64,000 bases of DNA from GCA-2715965 sp047608975 (GTDB lineage Bacteria > Verrucomicrobiota > Verrucomicrobiia > Limisphaerales > JAYPXF01): positions 1-64,000 of the forward strand of contig JBLFYM010000011.1 of the NCBI GenBank assembly GCA_047608975.1. Reading direction: 5' to 3'. The notes under the pieces were generated by a model. It had not been told where the DNA came from. It worked only from the letters and a program-made list of their open reading frames with translations, and ran no database searches. The stretch's first letter is position 1. Each line of letters begins with the position of its first letter. A program made the translations under genes and the position numbers. Shown in pieces: positions 25,313-34,761 of the stretch.

Positions 25313-26937
25313 CAATGAAACCCCGCATTATTCTGACGGCAATCTTTCTGATCACTCTTCTGCCGGCACTCTTTGCCCAAAGCGGCGACATCGCTGCGGC
25401 GCTCGAGCGAATGCCCAAGCCGTGGAAGACGAAGGCCAATCGATTCACCTTTGAGGAATATGACGCCACCCTTCACTACTGGCAGAAGAAGCATTCCAAA
25501 TTATTCGCCCTCTCCGAAAGGGCCCGCAGTGGCGACGGCTATCCGGTCTATCTCATTGATCTGACCGATCAGACGGTTGCCGACGACGACAAACAGCGCG
25601 TGCTCATCACCGGCCTTCACGCCGGTCCCGAACGAACGGGAACGACGACCATTCTCCGACTCATCGAATGGCTGCTGAGCGATGATGCGGAAGCGCGGGA
25701 GATTCTCAGGAAGCAGCGAATCCTGCTGATGCCGATCATGAATCCGCATGGGTTCTTTCCCAGCGAAACCCATGGGAACGCCGCGGGCCTGCCGATCTAT
25801 GACGGTCGCCGGGGGCTCATGTTTGATATCCCGACCATGAAATTGCGTGATCCGGAGAAGTCTCCGGAGCTGAGCGCGTTCCTTGAAATCGTCGATGAAT
25901 TTCAGCCGGAAGTTCACGCCGACATTCACGGGGTATCCCTGCACTACAACGGTCAACTCGTTGTGGAATCGGTCGGCTCGGCGGGTTCGAATCACGCGCT
26001 GCGCCCTTGGGACGCCCGGGTCAGCAATGCCATGATCGCCGCCGCCATCGAGGAAGGATTCCCCAGTGATCGCTGGGAGGCTGACGCCCAACGAATGCTT
26101 TGGGGACCCAACCTGAATTCGCACGCCGACAAGCTCTGGATGGGCCGCGTGTTTTTCTATCCCGGCATGTATCCCTACATGAAGTATCACACCCTGCCGG
26201 TCCTCACGGAAAACGGCTGGGAACAGGGTGGGGTTGCCCGCCTGAAGGGTTTGCTGCGACTCGGCAACACGACGCCGTCATTGCAACCGCATCGTGGTTA
26301 CTCCGTGGATCGGATGAAGACGATCGCCGGTCACTATCTGGCCGCCTACGGAACGAACGCTGCCGAACGTCGCCGAAGCCGGGCCGAACTCTGGCAACGG
26401 CAGGGCAATCTGAGTCTGGGTGTACTCTATTCGGAGACCGACCATCGGATCATGATCGCCTGCGGGATTACGCCGAAAGGCCGGGCCGCCATGGTCCCGA
26501 AAGCGTTGACCCTCGTGAAGATTCCGAAGGTGCAGTTCGCCAAGAATCTGGCGGCCTTTCCGTCGTTCAATTCCGAAGCCTTGGCCAAATACATGAACGC
26601 CGGCCCCGAACAGAGCCTGTATGTCGCGAAATCCCCGGCCCTTGACGCAGGCATCCAACACGGCCTCGCGATGACCATTCGCATCTCCTACGCCGCCCCG
26701 GAATTACTCGACGTCCGCCTGAACGGCCATTCGCTTCCGCAGAGCACGACCGACGGCTATCAGACCTGGCTCGGCGATGGCTACACGCATTTACGGGTCA
26801 ATATTCCGCCGGAGAAAACCGCGATTGCCGACCTCTTTGTGCTCAGCTGCATTTACACCAGCGACCAACCGAGGACCTACGGTTGGCGGCCTCCCGCGGA
26901 AGTGGTGGAGGCGCTCAATAAGAAAACAAAACCCTGA
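25309..26937 (+). CDS. Exported M14-family zinc carboxypeptidase-like protein
   Basis: A 542-residue protein with a leader (PRIILTAIFLITLLPALFAQ). Features of M14 peptidases are present: LITGLHAGPERTG (His at ~104), LLMPIMNPHGF, the second zinc histidine region VHADIHG (~203), and a TENGWEQGG glutamate near 300. The first zinc motif reads H-A-G-P-E, one residue longer than the usual HxxE, so ligand geometry may differ. The C-terminal ~170 residues are a separate beta-rich domain. It overlaps the preceding gene by ATGA and ends 3 nt before the SGNH esterase gene. In this setting it may act on peptide-bearing polymers; an amidase-type activity is possible. Confidence 0.8.
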   Translation: MTMKPRIILTAIFLITLLPALFAQSGDIAAALERMPKPWKTKANRFTFEEYDATLHYWQKKHSKLFALSERARSGDGYPVYLIDLTDQTVADDDKQRVLITGLHAGPERTGTTTILRLIEWLLSDDAEAREILRKQRILLMPIMNPHGFFPSETHGNAAGLPIYDGRRGLMFDIPTMKLRDPEKSPELSAFLEIVDEFQPEVHADIHGVSLHYNGQLVVESVGSAGSNHALRPWDARVSNAMIAAAIEEGFPSDRWEADAQRMLWGPNLNSHADKLWMGRVFFYPGMYPYMKYHTLPVLTENGWEQGGVARLKGLLRLGNTTPSLQPHRGYSVDRMKTIAGHYLAAYGTNAAERRRSRAELWQRQGNLSLGVLYSETDHRIMIACGITPKGRAAMVPKALTLVKIPKVQFAKNLAAFPSFNSEALAKYMNAGPEQSLYVAKSPALDAGIQHGLAMTIRISYAAPELLDVRLNGHSLPQSTTDGYQTWLGDGYTHLRVNIPPEKTAIADLFVLSCIYTSDQPRTYGWRPPAEVVEALNKKTKP

Positions 26938-26940
26938 CTC

Positions 26941-29430
26941 ATGAAGATCGCCACGATTCTGACGGCCGCCGCTGTCTGCCTGACTTCCATTACGTCGACC
27001 GAAGCAGCCGAATCGCGGGCGGCGCTGAATCTGCTGCAAAACTCAGACTTCGAATTTCACGTATTTGACACTCACCGGAACGGCGGGCGCGTTGGTTACT
27101 CCTCCCCCAACGCGGCGTTCTGGAATACCGATTCTTGGGGTGATGTAAAAGTCGTTCGTGAGGCTCATGTCGCGCCAGAGATTCGCCCCAAGTTTTCAAC
27201 CGGCAATCTGGTGGTGATCAAACCGGGCAAGAAGATCTGGCAGTTCTTTACGCTCCCGGAAGCCCGCTTGGCTCACGGTGAAGCGATCAGCCTTTCCGTG
27301 TTCGGGCATCAGGCCGCCGCTGGCGATCTGGTCGCGCGTATCTCTTTGATGAAGCTCGACAGTGAAGACGGGAGCTGGAGCCCGGCGGATTTTGGCTATT
27401 CTGACAAGCGGACCTTTCCGCGTCACTCGCGTGGGGAGTTGGTCGTCGCCAAGGCTTACGAGGCCAGGTCAGAGAAGCCGGGGCCGGTTGAAGTGAAAAT
27501 CGAAGATGCGGAAATCCTTGGGCGGTTCCAGTTCGGTCGGGAATCACACAGCGCGGATATCAATACCATTGGCATTCGAGTCGAGTTCGAGAATCGCAGC
27601 ATGGCGAATGACGTGTGGGTCTGGGCGCCCTGTTTGACCAGCGGACAACAGGCGCGATCGCGACTTCCTGAGGCTCGTCCCATGGCACCGATCTACCGGC
27701 ATCTGCCGCGCACGATTCAGAAGCTTTGGAAGGGGGAGCCGATCCACATTGTCACCATGGGTTCCAGCATCGATCGCGGCAGCGCGAATCCCAGAATGGT
27801 CGCCTATGATGAGGATCCGGCGTCGCCCACTTTCAAGCATCCCCTCGCCGAGCGCGAATTCAACGGGCAGTTGGTCGGGCGGGAGGATCTCGATTCCTAC
27901 GTCGGTTGGTGGCAGCACTACTTCAGTTACACCGGCCGACTGAAGCTGGAGCTGATGCGTAAATTCAATCTGACGCCTGACAAGGTCCTGTTAAACTACA
28001 TGGCTTGCGACGGGTCCAGTGTGGGTGAAGCGCACTCCGGATTGGCCGACTACTGCTCGCTGGCGATTGCGCCCTCGTCCTCCGAGAACGGCCACCCACA
28101 GGGCAAGAGCTGGCAGGATCTCTACCCGGGTCTGTTTGCGCGTCCGGAAGGTTCGCGCCCGGACCTGATCATCTTTGGAAGTGGAGCCAATGAGAAGACC
28201 GATACCCCGGACGAAGTCGCGGTGTTTGAAGGCACGATTCGGTGGCTCCAACGCCATTATCCACAAACCGAGTTTCTCTTTTGCCAATGGCAGAACCGGG
28301 GTGGCTACTCCTCCAGCCCCGGCGATATGCAGGCCCTGGCACTGCGTTATCAAATCCCCATGATGGACATGGGAAAGATCGGCGACGACCTGACCCGCTG
28401 GTGCAATCCGCACACCTTCTGTCCGGCGGACGGACACCCACAGGCCGCCGCCCACTACGTCTGGTTCAAGCAATTGGAGAAGGCATTCGAATGCTGGGAT
28501 CCGATTGCCACTGGCCAGGCGCAGCTTCATCTGCCCGAGCGGTTGCACGCGAATACCTACGGCTGGGAGGGCGACATGGTCAGTCGCAGCGAGAACAGCG
28601 ATCGGCTTAACAATCGGAGCCGATTCATTCTCGACGACACGGCGGTTAATTTCTGGATGGCCGCAGATGCCAAGAATTCGCCGGTCTTTGTCGATGGTAA
28701 GGAAGTTGGTTCCGCCAAGAATTCGCCGGCTCGCAATGTCCGAAACTCCAGCTTCCGATTCGGCGCCGGCCGCTTGGGAGACCGCCATGTCTTGGAGGTC
28801 GTCGGCGACAAGGTCAGGGTGACGGGCTTTGACAGCAAGGTGTGTCCGAACCGGCGTTGGCTGGGGATCGGGAACCCGCGCTGGGAACGAGGCGGGGCAG
28901 GCCTATCTGATTTTCAATCCGACTGGGGTGCGCCCTTTGGAAGTCGACAGATTCTGCTGAAACCTGGCCAGTCGCTCACGATCGAAGCTCTCGGCACGGA
29001 CTTTTCCATTGCCTGGGTGGATCGGGCCGACGGCGGCGTGCTCGAGGTATTCGTCGACGAGCATCCGCGCATGACACAGCCGACCAATCTTCCCTTCGTC
29101 GATCGGGGCGGTGACGAGCACTATATGGAGAATCGAAAAGGAATCACCGGATTGCCATGGGGACATCACGCGATCCGGCTGGAGGCACGGGACCAGCCCG
29201 TCACGATTCTTGGCGTCTTCACCTACGACTCGCGCAGCAACCGGGGCAACGAACGCCGGATCGTGGGCTACGCGGTTCCCGGCGAAACGGTGACCTTCTC
29301 CGCGCCGTTCAAGGCCCGGCCTTTCGTTCGCTGCGACGGCGGGTTGAAGGTGAAGATTTCGGACCTCCGAAAAGACCGGGTGACCTTTGGCGGAGACGCA
29401 TCTGGCTCCTGGGAAATCCTCGGTGAGTAG
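26941..29430 (+). CDS. Exported SGNH/GDSL-like esterase with flanking beta domains
   Basis: An 829-residue protein with a leader (ATILTAAAVCLTSITSTEA). Residues ~30-240 look like a carbohydrate-binding beta-sandwich. The central SGNH hydrolase has block I VTMGSSIDRG (nucleophile Ser about 274), a GANE block (about 414-417), and block V CPADGHPQAAAH (Asp/His about 496-498). The remaining ~300 residues are beta-rich and may be two accessory domains. It starts 3 nt after the M14 gene and closes the run begun by the sulfatase. A role as a deacetylase or other carbohydrate esterase on the same glycan is inferred from context. Confidence 0.83.
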   Translation: MKIATILTAAAVCLTSITSTEAAESRAALNLLQNSDFEFHVFDTHRNGGRVGYSSPNAAFWNTDSWGDVKVVREAHVAPEIRPKFSTGNLVVIKPGKKIWQFFTLPEARLAHGEAISLSVFGHQAAAGDLVARISLMKLDSEDGSWSPADFGYSDKRTFPRHSRGELVVAKAYEARSEKPGPVEVKIEDAEILGRFQFGRESHSADINTIGIRVEFENRSMANDVWVWAPCLTSGQQARSRLPEARPMAPIYRHLPRTIQKLWKGEPIHIVTMGSSIDRGSANPRMVAYDEDPASPTFKHPLAEREFNGQLVGREDLDSYVGWWQHYFSYTGRLKLELMRKFNLTPDKVLLNYMACDGSSVGEAHSGLADYCSLAIAPSSSENGHPQGKSWQDLYPGLFARPEGSRPDLIIFGSGANEKTDTPDEVAVFEGTIRWLQRHYPQTEFLFCQWQNRGGYSSSPGDMQALALRYQIPMMDMGKIGDDLTRWCNPHTFCPADGHPQAAAHYVWFKQLEKAFECWDPIATGQAQLHLPERLHANTYGWEGDMVSRSENSDRLNNRSRFILDDTAVNFWMAADAKNSPVFVDGKEVGSAKNSPARNVRNSSFRFGAGRLGDRHVLEVVGDKVRVTGFDSKVCPNRRWLGIGNPRWERGGAGLSDFQSDWGAPFGSRQILLKPGQSLTIEALGTDFSIAWVDRADGGVLEVFVDEHPRMTQPTNLPFVDRGGDEHYMENRKGITGLPWGHHAIRLEARDQPVTILGVFTYDSRSNRGNERRIVGYAVPGETVTFSAPFKARPFVRCDGGLKVKISDLRKDRVTFGGDASGSWEILGE

Positions 29431-29456
29431 AGATTGCCGGGCGGCTTTGAGAACGA

Positions 29457-30587
29457 TCACTCGGCTACGAGTTTGGTCACCGTCGCTTCAGGTGGTTTCA
29501 AGTGAGCGTCCATGAAGCCATACATCAGTGAGCGCGACTCGTGCGCGACCGAATGGCCCCGGCCGTGGACATAGAAGCTGAAATTCTGCGGCGCGCTTTC
29601 CAGTTCGTAAATGTCCATGATCTTCATCAGCATCAGGACACGTTGTCGCTGGGTACCGGGATTCCCGTCGTTCATTCCGGAGAGATCGAGAAAGGCCCGC
29701 GGTGAAATCAGCGAGATGATCTCGTGAAAATCGATCGGCGGCATTTCGCCTTTGAGCAGGCCCTGACGGATCGGTTTGAAATACACATACCAGTGGTTTC
29801 GAGACCAGGCTTCCACCCGCAGATTGTGACGGAAAAATGAGGCCGCACAATTGGCCGCCGCCGCCTTGATTCGTTCATCGTATGCGGCGAGAAAAAAGGT
29901 GCCGTGACCGCCGAGCGAATGACCGAGCGCGCCGATGTTTTCCGAATCGACTTCAGCCAACGTCTCGAGCACATCGATCGCGATCGAATGTTCGTAGGAG
30001 AATTTGCCGACGGAAGTCCAATCGGGATGCTTCTGATGAAAGCGGCCGGTTTCATAAGGACCCGCCGGCGGGACGCGATGACCTGATACGAAATGTTCCG
30101 GGGCGATGACGACATAGCCCCGCCGGCACAAGTGATCGAGGTAGGCTTTGTCGGGATTGTCGATCAATCCGGCCGCCCGCATTTTCCCTTTTTCGTAAGT
30201 GCCGTGCAGGGCTACGACGGCGGGTGCGTTGCCGGTGAGCTTCAGTGGAATGCCGAGGTATGCGTGACACCGCTCATCGGCTTCCACCTGGTAGCTGATC
30301 AGCTTACGTTGGTATACACCATCGACTTCGACTGTCTCGTGAATCTTCAAATCGAGAGCCGGCTTTTCCGGTTTGTGCTGATCGCGGAGCAGTAAGAGAT
30401 AGCGCTGCTTCAGAACGGCGCGCCGTTTGTGCCAATCCTCGAGAGTCTCAATACCGTCGGTGAGATCGTCCCAGGAGGAGCGAATCTCGGGAACCACAAA
30501 AAACTCGGGTTGCGCGCGATTCTGTGCCGAGGTGCTGAAAGGGGTGAGAGCGACAATCGGAAAAAGGAGTGAAAGGAGGATACGCAT
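29457..30587 (-). CDS. Exported alpha/beta hydrolase (acetyl-xylan-esterase/dienelactone-hydrolase-like)
   Basis: A 376-residue alpha/beta hydrolase. The start at 30587 is preferred because it begins a leader (MRILLSLLFPIVALTPFSTS); ATG 30599 is an alternative. The nucleophile elbow is GHSLGGHG (Ser about 222), preceded by the oxyanion region VVALHGTYEKG. An acid candidate is in SGMNDGNPG, and the catalytic histidine in YVHGRGHSVAHE. Family members act on acetylated sugars or small esters. It is convergent with the SGNH esterase gene, separated by 26 nt, with no clear terminator between. Confidence 0.85.
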   Translation of the reverse strand: MRILLSLLFPIVALTPFSTSAQNRAQPEFFVVPEIRSSWDDLTDGIETLEDWHKRRAVLKQRYLLLLRDQHKPEKPALDLKIHETVEVDGVYQRKLISYQVEADERCHAYLGIPLKLTGNAPAVVALHGTYEKGKMRAAGLIDNPDKAYLDHLCRRGYVVIAPEHFVSGHRVPPAGPYETGRFHQKHPDWTSVGKFSYEHSIAIDVLETLAEVDSENIGALGHSLGGHGTFFLAAYDERIKAAAANCAASFFRHNLRVEAWSRNHWYVYFKPIRQGLLKGEMPPIDFHEIISLISPRAFLDLSGMNDGNPGTQRQRVLMLMKIMDIYELESAPQNFSFYVHGRGHSVAHESRSLMYGFMDAHLKPPEATVTKLVAE

Positions 30588-30897
30588 GTCATTCAGCATA
30601 GCGACGACCCGGAAGCGGGGGAAAAACATTCGCCGCGGCGCGGGAAGAAGACCAAATTGTGACGATGGACAGCGGGAGCAGTGGTCGATGCAAACTTGCG
30701 ACAGCTGTGTCGAAGCGCATTTCAAAAAATATGAACCCATGCGGGCGGAAGTACCACCCGGCTCCCAGGAGCTGGGCATTGCCCACAAATATTCATTTCA
30801 ACATTGGGTCACAACCCCTCCTATCCCCACGGGATTCCACCCCGAAGCCCAGGGTTGGCGTGCCGCGCCCTAGCGCAGCGGAGGCGGGAGGAACGAC
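30588..30897. other. Intergenic stretch, no gene seen
   Basis: This 310-bp stretch separates the alpha/beta hydrolase start from the LamG remnant. It should contain the minus-strand promoter for the hydrolase. No RNA gene, repeat or coding pattern was recognised. Confidence 0.5.
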
Positions 30898-31216
30898 CTA
30901 CCAGCTCATCACGTCCCCGAGCACATCGTCCAGCTTCGCTTCCGTGTGAATCCAGACGGCGATGGTGAAGGGCTGCGCGGCCAGTTGGGGGAGCCTTGTC
31001 CGCCGGAACTTCCAACCACGAATCGATCCCATCGAAAATCGCACCGTTCGGTCCATGGAACGCCACGCCGTGATTGATCGCGTGGCGATCGGCCCCCGAC
31101 GTGTCACGCGCGTCCATGGTGAGTTTCCAATGAGCGATCGGTCCATCCGCGGCAAAGGCGGGGGAAACAATCGCGAGGAAAACGAGGAGTGGGAGCAAAG
31201 CATCGTTCTTCTTCAT
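30898..31216 (-). pseudogene. LamG-domain protein remnant (frameshifted and truncated)
   Basis: The start at 31216 gives a normal leader (LLPLLVFLAIVSPAFAADG) and the beginning of a concanavalin/LamG fold (IAHWKLTMDARDTSG, then AIFDGIDSWLEVPADKAP). The frame then breaks at a run of five G (30987-30991; C on the coding strand). The next frame carries on with QPFTIAVWIHTEAKLDDVLG but stops at once after DVMSW, far short of a complete ~200-residue domain. The protein is therefore a fragment, probably inactive. It sits alone between the alpha/beta hydrolase and the isocitrate dehydrogenase genes. Confidence 0.65.
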
Positions 31217-31391
31217 GGCTGCCGCCCATCAACGCCAAGAACCCAGTCTCAGGCAAGCAGAATGCCTCCCCGGATCGTCGGCTGCTGGCGCAACGGCCCT
31301 CCGGTTCCGCAACGTCGCTTGCCTCGCGCCGCCATCCGGTGTAGCAATCCCTGCCGTTCGTTTCCGGTAGGCGAATATCAAACAACAGAAC

Positions 31392-33608
31392 ATGTCCGAT
31401 CCGACCATTATTTACACCAAGACCGACGAGGCACCCGCGCTCGCGACCTACTCGCTGCTCCCGATCATCCAGGCTTTCGCCAAGGCATCCGGAGTGCATA
31501 TTGAAACCCGCGACATTTCACTGGCGGGTCGCATTATTGCCAATTTTTCTGAGTGCCTGACCGAAGATCAGCGGATCGGTGATGCCCTGGCGGAATTGGG
31601 TGGGCTGGCGAAGACGCCGGAAGCGAATATCATCAAGCTGCCCAACATCAGCGCCTCCGTGCCCCAGATGAATGCCGCGATCGCCGAGCTGCAGGGCAAG
31701 GGCTACGCGCTCCCGGATTATCCGGAGGATCCGCAGACCGACGCGGAGAAAGACGCCAAGGCGCGGTACGACAAGATCAAGGGCAGCGCCGTGAACCCGG
31801 TCCTGCGGGAGGGCAATTCCGATCGCCGGGCACCGCAGGCGGTCAAGGCTTACGCCCGGGCCAATCCCCATTCGATGGGGGCATGGTCGAAAGAATCGAA
31901 AACCAACGTGGCCACGATGAACTCAGACGATTTCCGTTCGAGTGAGAAGTCGGTCTGTTTGGCGGCGGCCACGGATGCGAAGATAGAGTTTATCGCTGCC
32001 GACGGCAGCGCCACCGTGCTCAAGGCATCAACCCCCTTGTTGGCCGGCGAGATCTTCGACGGAACCCGGATGAGCCGCCAGGCTTTGGTCGCATTTCTGG
32101 ACGAACAGATCGCCCGGGCGAAAAGCGAGGGTGTGCTTTTCTCGTTCCACATGAAGGCAACGATGATGAAGGTGAGCGACCCCATCATCTTCGGGGTGTG
32201 CGTGGAGGTTTTCTTCAAAGATCTCGTCGCCAAGCACAGCGCGACCTTCGACAAACTGGGCGTTGATTTCCGGAACGGTTTCGGCGATCTGCTCGCCCGC
32301 TTGGATCAGTTGCCAGCCGACCAGAAGGCGGAGATTGAGAGCGACATCGCTGCCGCCTTCGCCAATGGCCCTGACCTGGCCATGGTGAATTCTGACAAGG
32401 GCATCACCAATCTTCACGTGCCGAGCGACATCATCATCGATGCGTCGATGCCCGCCATGATCCGCACGTCGGGTCAGATGTGGAATCCGAAAGGCGAGCA
32501 ACAAGACACCTTGGCAGTGATTCCGGACAGCTGCTACGCCTCGGTGTATCAGGCCACGATTGATTTCTGCCGCGAGCACGGCGCCTTCGACCCGACGACC
32601 ATGGGTACCGTCCCGAACGTCGGACTCATGGCGCAGAAGGCCGAGGAGTACGGTTCGCATGACAAGACCTTCCAGGCACCGGGCAATGGCACGATCCGGG
32701 TGACTGACAGCGCTGGAAACGTGCTGATCGAACACGCTGTGGAAACCGGCGACATCTGGCGCGCCTGCCAGACGAAGGACGCGCCGATCCGTGATTGGGT
32801 GAAGCTCGCCGTGAACCGCGCCCGGGCGACCGGTTGGCCCACGATCTTCTGGCTGGATGAAAGCCGCGCGCACGACGCCCAGGTCATTGCCAAGGTGAAC
32901 GAGTATCTCGGCGATCACGACACCGACGGTCTCGATATTCAGATCTTGCCGCCGCTGCAGGCCACCCAGTTTTCGCTGGCCCGGATGGCGAAAGGCGAGA
33001 ACACGATCTCGGTGACCGGTAACGTCCTTCGTGACTATCTCACCGACCTCTTCCCGATTCTTGAAGTCGGCACCAGCGCGAAGATGCTTTCCATCGTTCC
33101 GCTCATGAACGGCGGCGGCCTGTTCGAAACGGGTGCCGGCGGATCCGCCCCAAAACACGTTCAGCAATTTCAGGAGGAGAACTACCTGCGTTGGGATTCA
33201 CTTGGCGAATTTCTCGCCCTGGCCGTTTCCCTTGAGCACCTGGGTGACACCTTTGACAATCCCAAGGCGAAGGTCTTGGGCGCTGCCCTGGATCTGGCCA
33301 CCGAGAAGCTCCTTACCGAGAACAGGTCACCCACCCGTCGCCTTGGCGGCATCGACAACCGGGGGAGTCACTTCTACATCGCGCTCTACTGGGCCGAAGC
33401 GCTGGCCGCGCAGGATGACGACCCGGAATTGAAGGCGCACTTCGCTCAGCTCGCCGAACAACTCGCCGCGAATGAAGCGAAGATCGTGGAAGAACTGCTC
33501 GTCGTGCAGAAGTCTCCGGCCGACATCGGCGGCTACTACCAACCCGACGCGGCAAAAGCCACCGCCGCCATGCGTCCCAGCGCGACCATGAACGCGATCA
33601 TCGACTGA
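31392..33608 (+). CDS. icd: Isocitrate dehydrogenase (NADP+), monomeric type
   Basis: A 738-residue protein that matches the monomeric NADP-dependent isocitrate dehydrogenases (normally about 740 residues) across its length, including the N-terminal DPTIIYTKTDEAPALATYSL, the NISASVPQM segment and GTVPNVGLMAQKAEEYGSHD. It converts isocitrate to 2-oxoglutarate and CO2 with NADPH formation in the TCA cycle, in the cytoplasm. There is no signal peptide, in contrast to almost all its neighbours. It stands alone with long spacers on both sides, so it is probably transcribed by itself. The symbol icd (also written idh2/icd2 for this type) is given for function. Confidence 0.97.
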   Translation: MSDPTIIYTKTDEAPALATYSLLPIIQAFAKASGVHIETRDISLAGRIIANFSECLTEDQRIGDALAELGGLAKTPEANIIKLPNISASVPQMNAAIAELQGKGYALPDYPEDPQTDAEKDAKARYDKIKGSAVNPVLREGNSDRRAPQAVKAYARANPHSMGAWSKESKTNVATMNSDDFRSSEKSVCLAAATDAKIEFIAADGSATVLKASTPLLAGEIFDGTRMSRQALVAFLDEQIARAKSEGVLFSFHMKATMMKVSDPIIFGVCVEVFFKDLVAKHSATFDKLGVDFRNGFGDLLARLDQLPADQKAEIESDIAAAFANGPDLAMVNSDKGITNLHVPSDIIIDASMPAMIRTSGQMWNPKGEQQDTLAVIPDSCYASVYQATIDFCREHGAFDPTTMGTVPNVGLMAQKAEEYGSHDKTFQAPGNGTIRVTDSAGNVLIEHAVETGDIWRACQTKDAPIRDWVKLAVNRARATGWPTIFWLDESRAHDAQVIAKVNEYLGDHDTDGLDIQILPPLQATQFSLARMAKGENTISVTGNVLRDYLTDLFPILEVGTSAKMLSIVPLMNGGGLFETGAGGSAPKHVQQFQEENYLRWDSLGEFLALAVSLEHLGDTFDNPKAKVLGAALDLATEKLLTENRSPTRRLGGIDNRGSHFYIALYWAEALAAQDDDPELKAHFAQLAEQLAANEAKIVEELLVVQKSPADIGGYYQPDAAKATAAMRPSATMNAIID

Positions 33609-33988
33609 GTCTTGTCGCGGCAGTTGAACCACGAAGATACACCAATTCACACGACTGATCGGGTGTCCGAAGTGGTAGTCGTTACTCGTGTCCATGCGTG
33701 GCCGCAGAAATCTGAGGAGGAGGAAGAATCAGCAGAAAATCATCAGAACGTTTGTTGGCGGGCACCCCTGAACGCAGCGCGGCTTTCCAGACCTGCGGAG
33801 CTTGCGCATTAGAAGCTGGGCTCGCGAACACCACGTCCGTCCGGCAGAAACACTCTGCGGATTTGGAAATCCGCGATTGCCTTCGGTCGCGGTAGTTCGG
33901 ACTAATTGATTGGAAAGCGGTCGGTGTGCGTCTGAAAATACCGATCCGCTTGCCACGAGGCAGGTCATTCGCTTACGAAATGGGAAAC
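33609..33988. other. Intergenic stretch, no gene seen
   Basis: About 380 bp between the isocitrate dehydrogenase and the DUF1080 gene. Open frames here are short and have unnatural composition. It should include the promoter for the DUF1080 gene; no distinct elements could be placed and no hairpin typical of a terminator stood out. Confidence 0.5.
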
Positions 33989-34744
33989 ATGAAACAGATC
34001 ACTGTCGCACTCACCCTCCTGCTCACGCTCACGTTCGTCGGGGCCAACGAAATCGCGGACTCCCAGAAGAAATGGATTCCGGTCTACAAGCAGCAGCAGA
34101 ATATCCCCGCGCCGGCTGACATGCTGATCAACACGGATGCCGAGCCCAACCTGAAGCCGGGTTTTGTGAGTCTCTACAACGGCAAGGACATCGACAACTG
34201 GGTCCCGCGCGGCGGGCACTGCAAATTCGAAGCCAAGGGCAAAACGATCGTCGGCACCTGCGTGAAGGGTTCACCCAGCACTTATCTTTCCACCAAAAAA
34301 TCAGACTACACCGATTTCGTCTTTACGGCTGAACTCAAGTGGGCGGTCGACGGCAATACGGGTGTCATGTTTCGCGCCGCTTCAAAGAAGGGCGAAGGCA
34401 AGAACAAGGACAAAGAAACTGTCTTTGGACCGCAGGCCGAGATGGAAGCCTTCTCCAAAGAGCGCTATTGGTCGGGCGGCATTTACGGCCAAAGTGCCGG
34501 TGGTTGGATCTACCCCATGTGGCTCGACGCCCATTCCAAGACCCGCAAGGCCATGAAGAAAAACGGCTGGAACCGGATCACCATCCAGGCTCAGGGCGAC
34601 ACCATCAAAACCTGGCTCAACGGCGTTCCAGCTGCCCACTGGAAGACCGATGAATACAAGCAGGGTTTCTTCAGCCTCCAGATCCACGCCGGCAAAGAAG
34701 GTCAGGTTCTCTTCCGTAACCTGAAGGTGAAGGAACTGAAATAG
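33989..34744 (+). CDS. Exported DUF1080 (3-keto-disaccharide hydrolase-like) protein
   Basis: A 251-residue DUF1080 protein. I choose the ATG at 33989, which opens a leader (MKQITVALTLLLTLTFVGAN); ATG 33980 is 3 codons earlier. The body has the concanavalin-like signature FVSLYNGKDIDNWVPRGGHC, a FVFTAELKW strand, NTGVMFRA, and the closing WNRITIQAQGDTIKTWLNG and VLFRNLKVKEL. The family has been linked to 3-keto-glycoside cleavage in Bacteroidota and is very expanded in planctomycetes and verrucomicrobia. It is convergent with the M3 peptidase gene 17 nt away. Substrate is unknown. Confidence 0.9.
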   Translation: MKQITVALTLLLTLTFVGANEIADSQKKWIPVYKQQQNIPAPADMLINTDAEPNLKPGFVSLYNGKDIDNWVPRGGHCKFEAKGKTIVGTCVKGSPSTYLSTKKSDYTDFVFTAELKWAVDGNTGVMFRAASKKGEGKNKDKETVFGPQAEMEAFSKERYWSGGIYGQSAGGWIYPMWLDAHSKTRKAMKKNGWNRITIQAQGDTIKTWLNGVPAAHWKTDEYKQGFFSLQIHAGKEGQVLFRNLKVKELK

Positions 34745-34761
34745 GGCGACTTGGTTCGGGT

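Noticed and set aside
25980..26000. tRNA-like ggttcgaatc sequence
   Set aside because: It is inside the M14 gene in frame, without cloverleaf arms around it.
32028..33167. Long antisense frame (379 codons) opposite isocitrate dehydrogenase
   Set aside because: The plus strand is an unmistakable monomeric IDH; the antisense frame has no recognisable motif.
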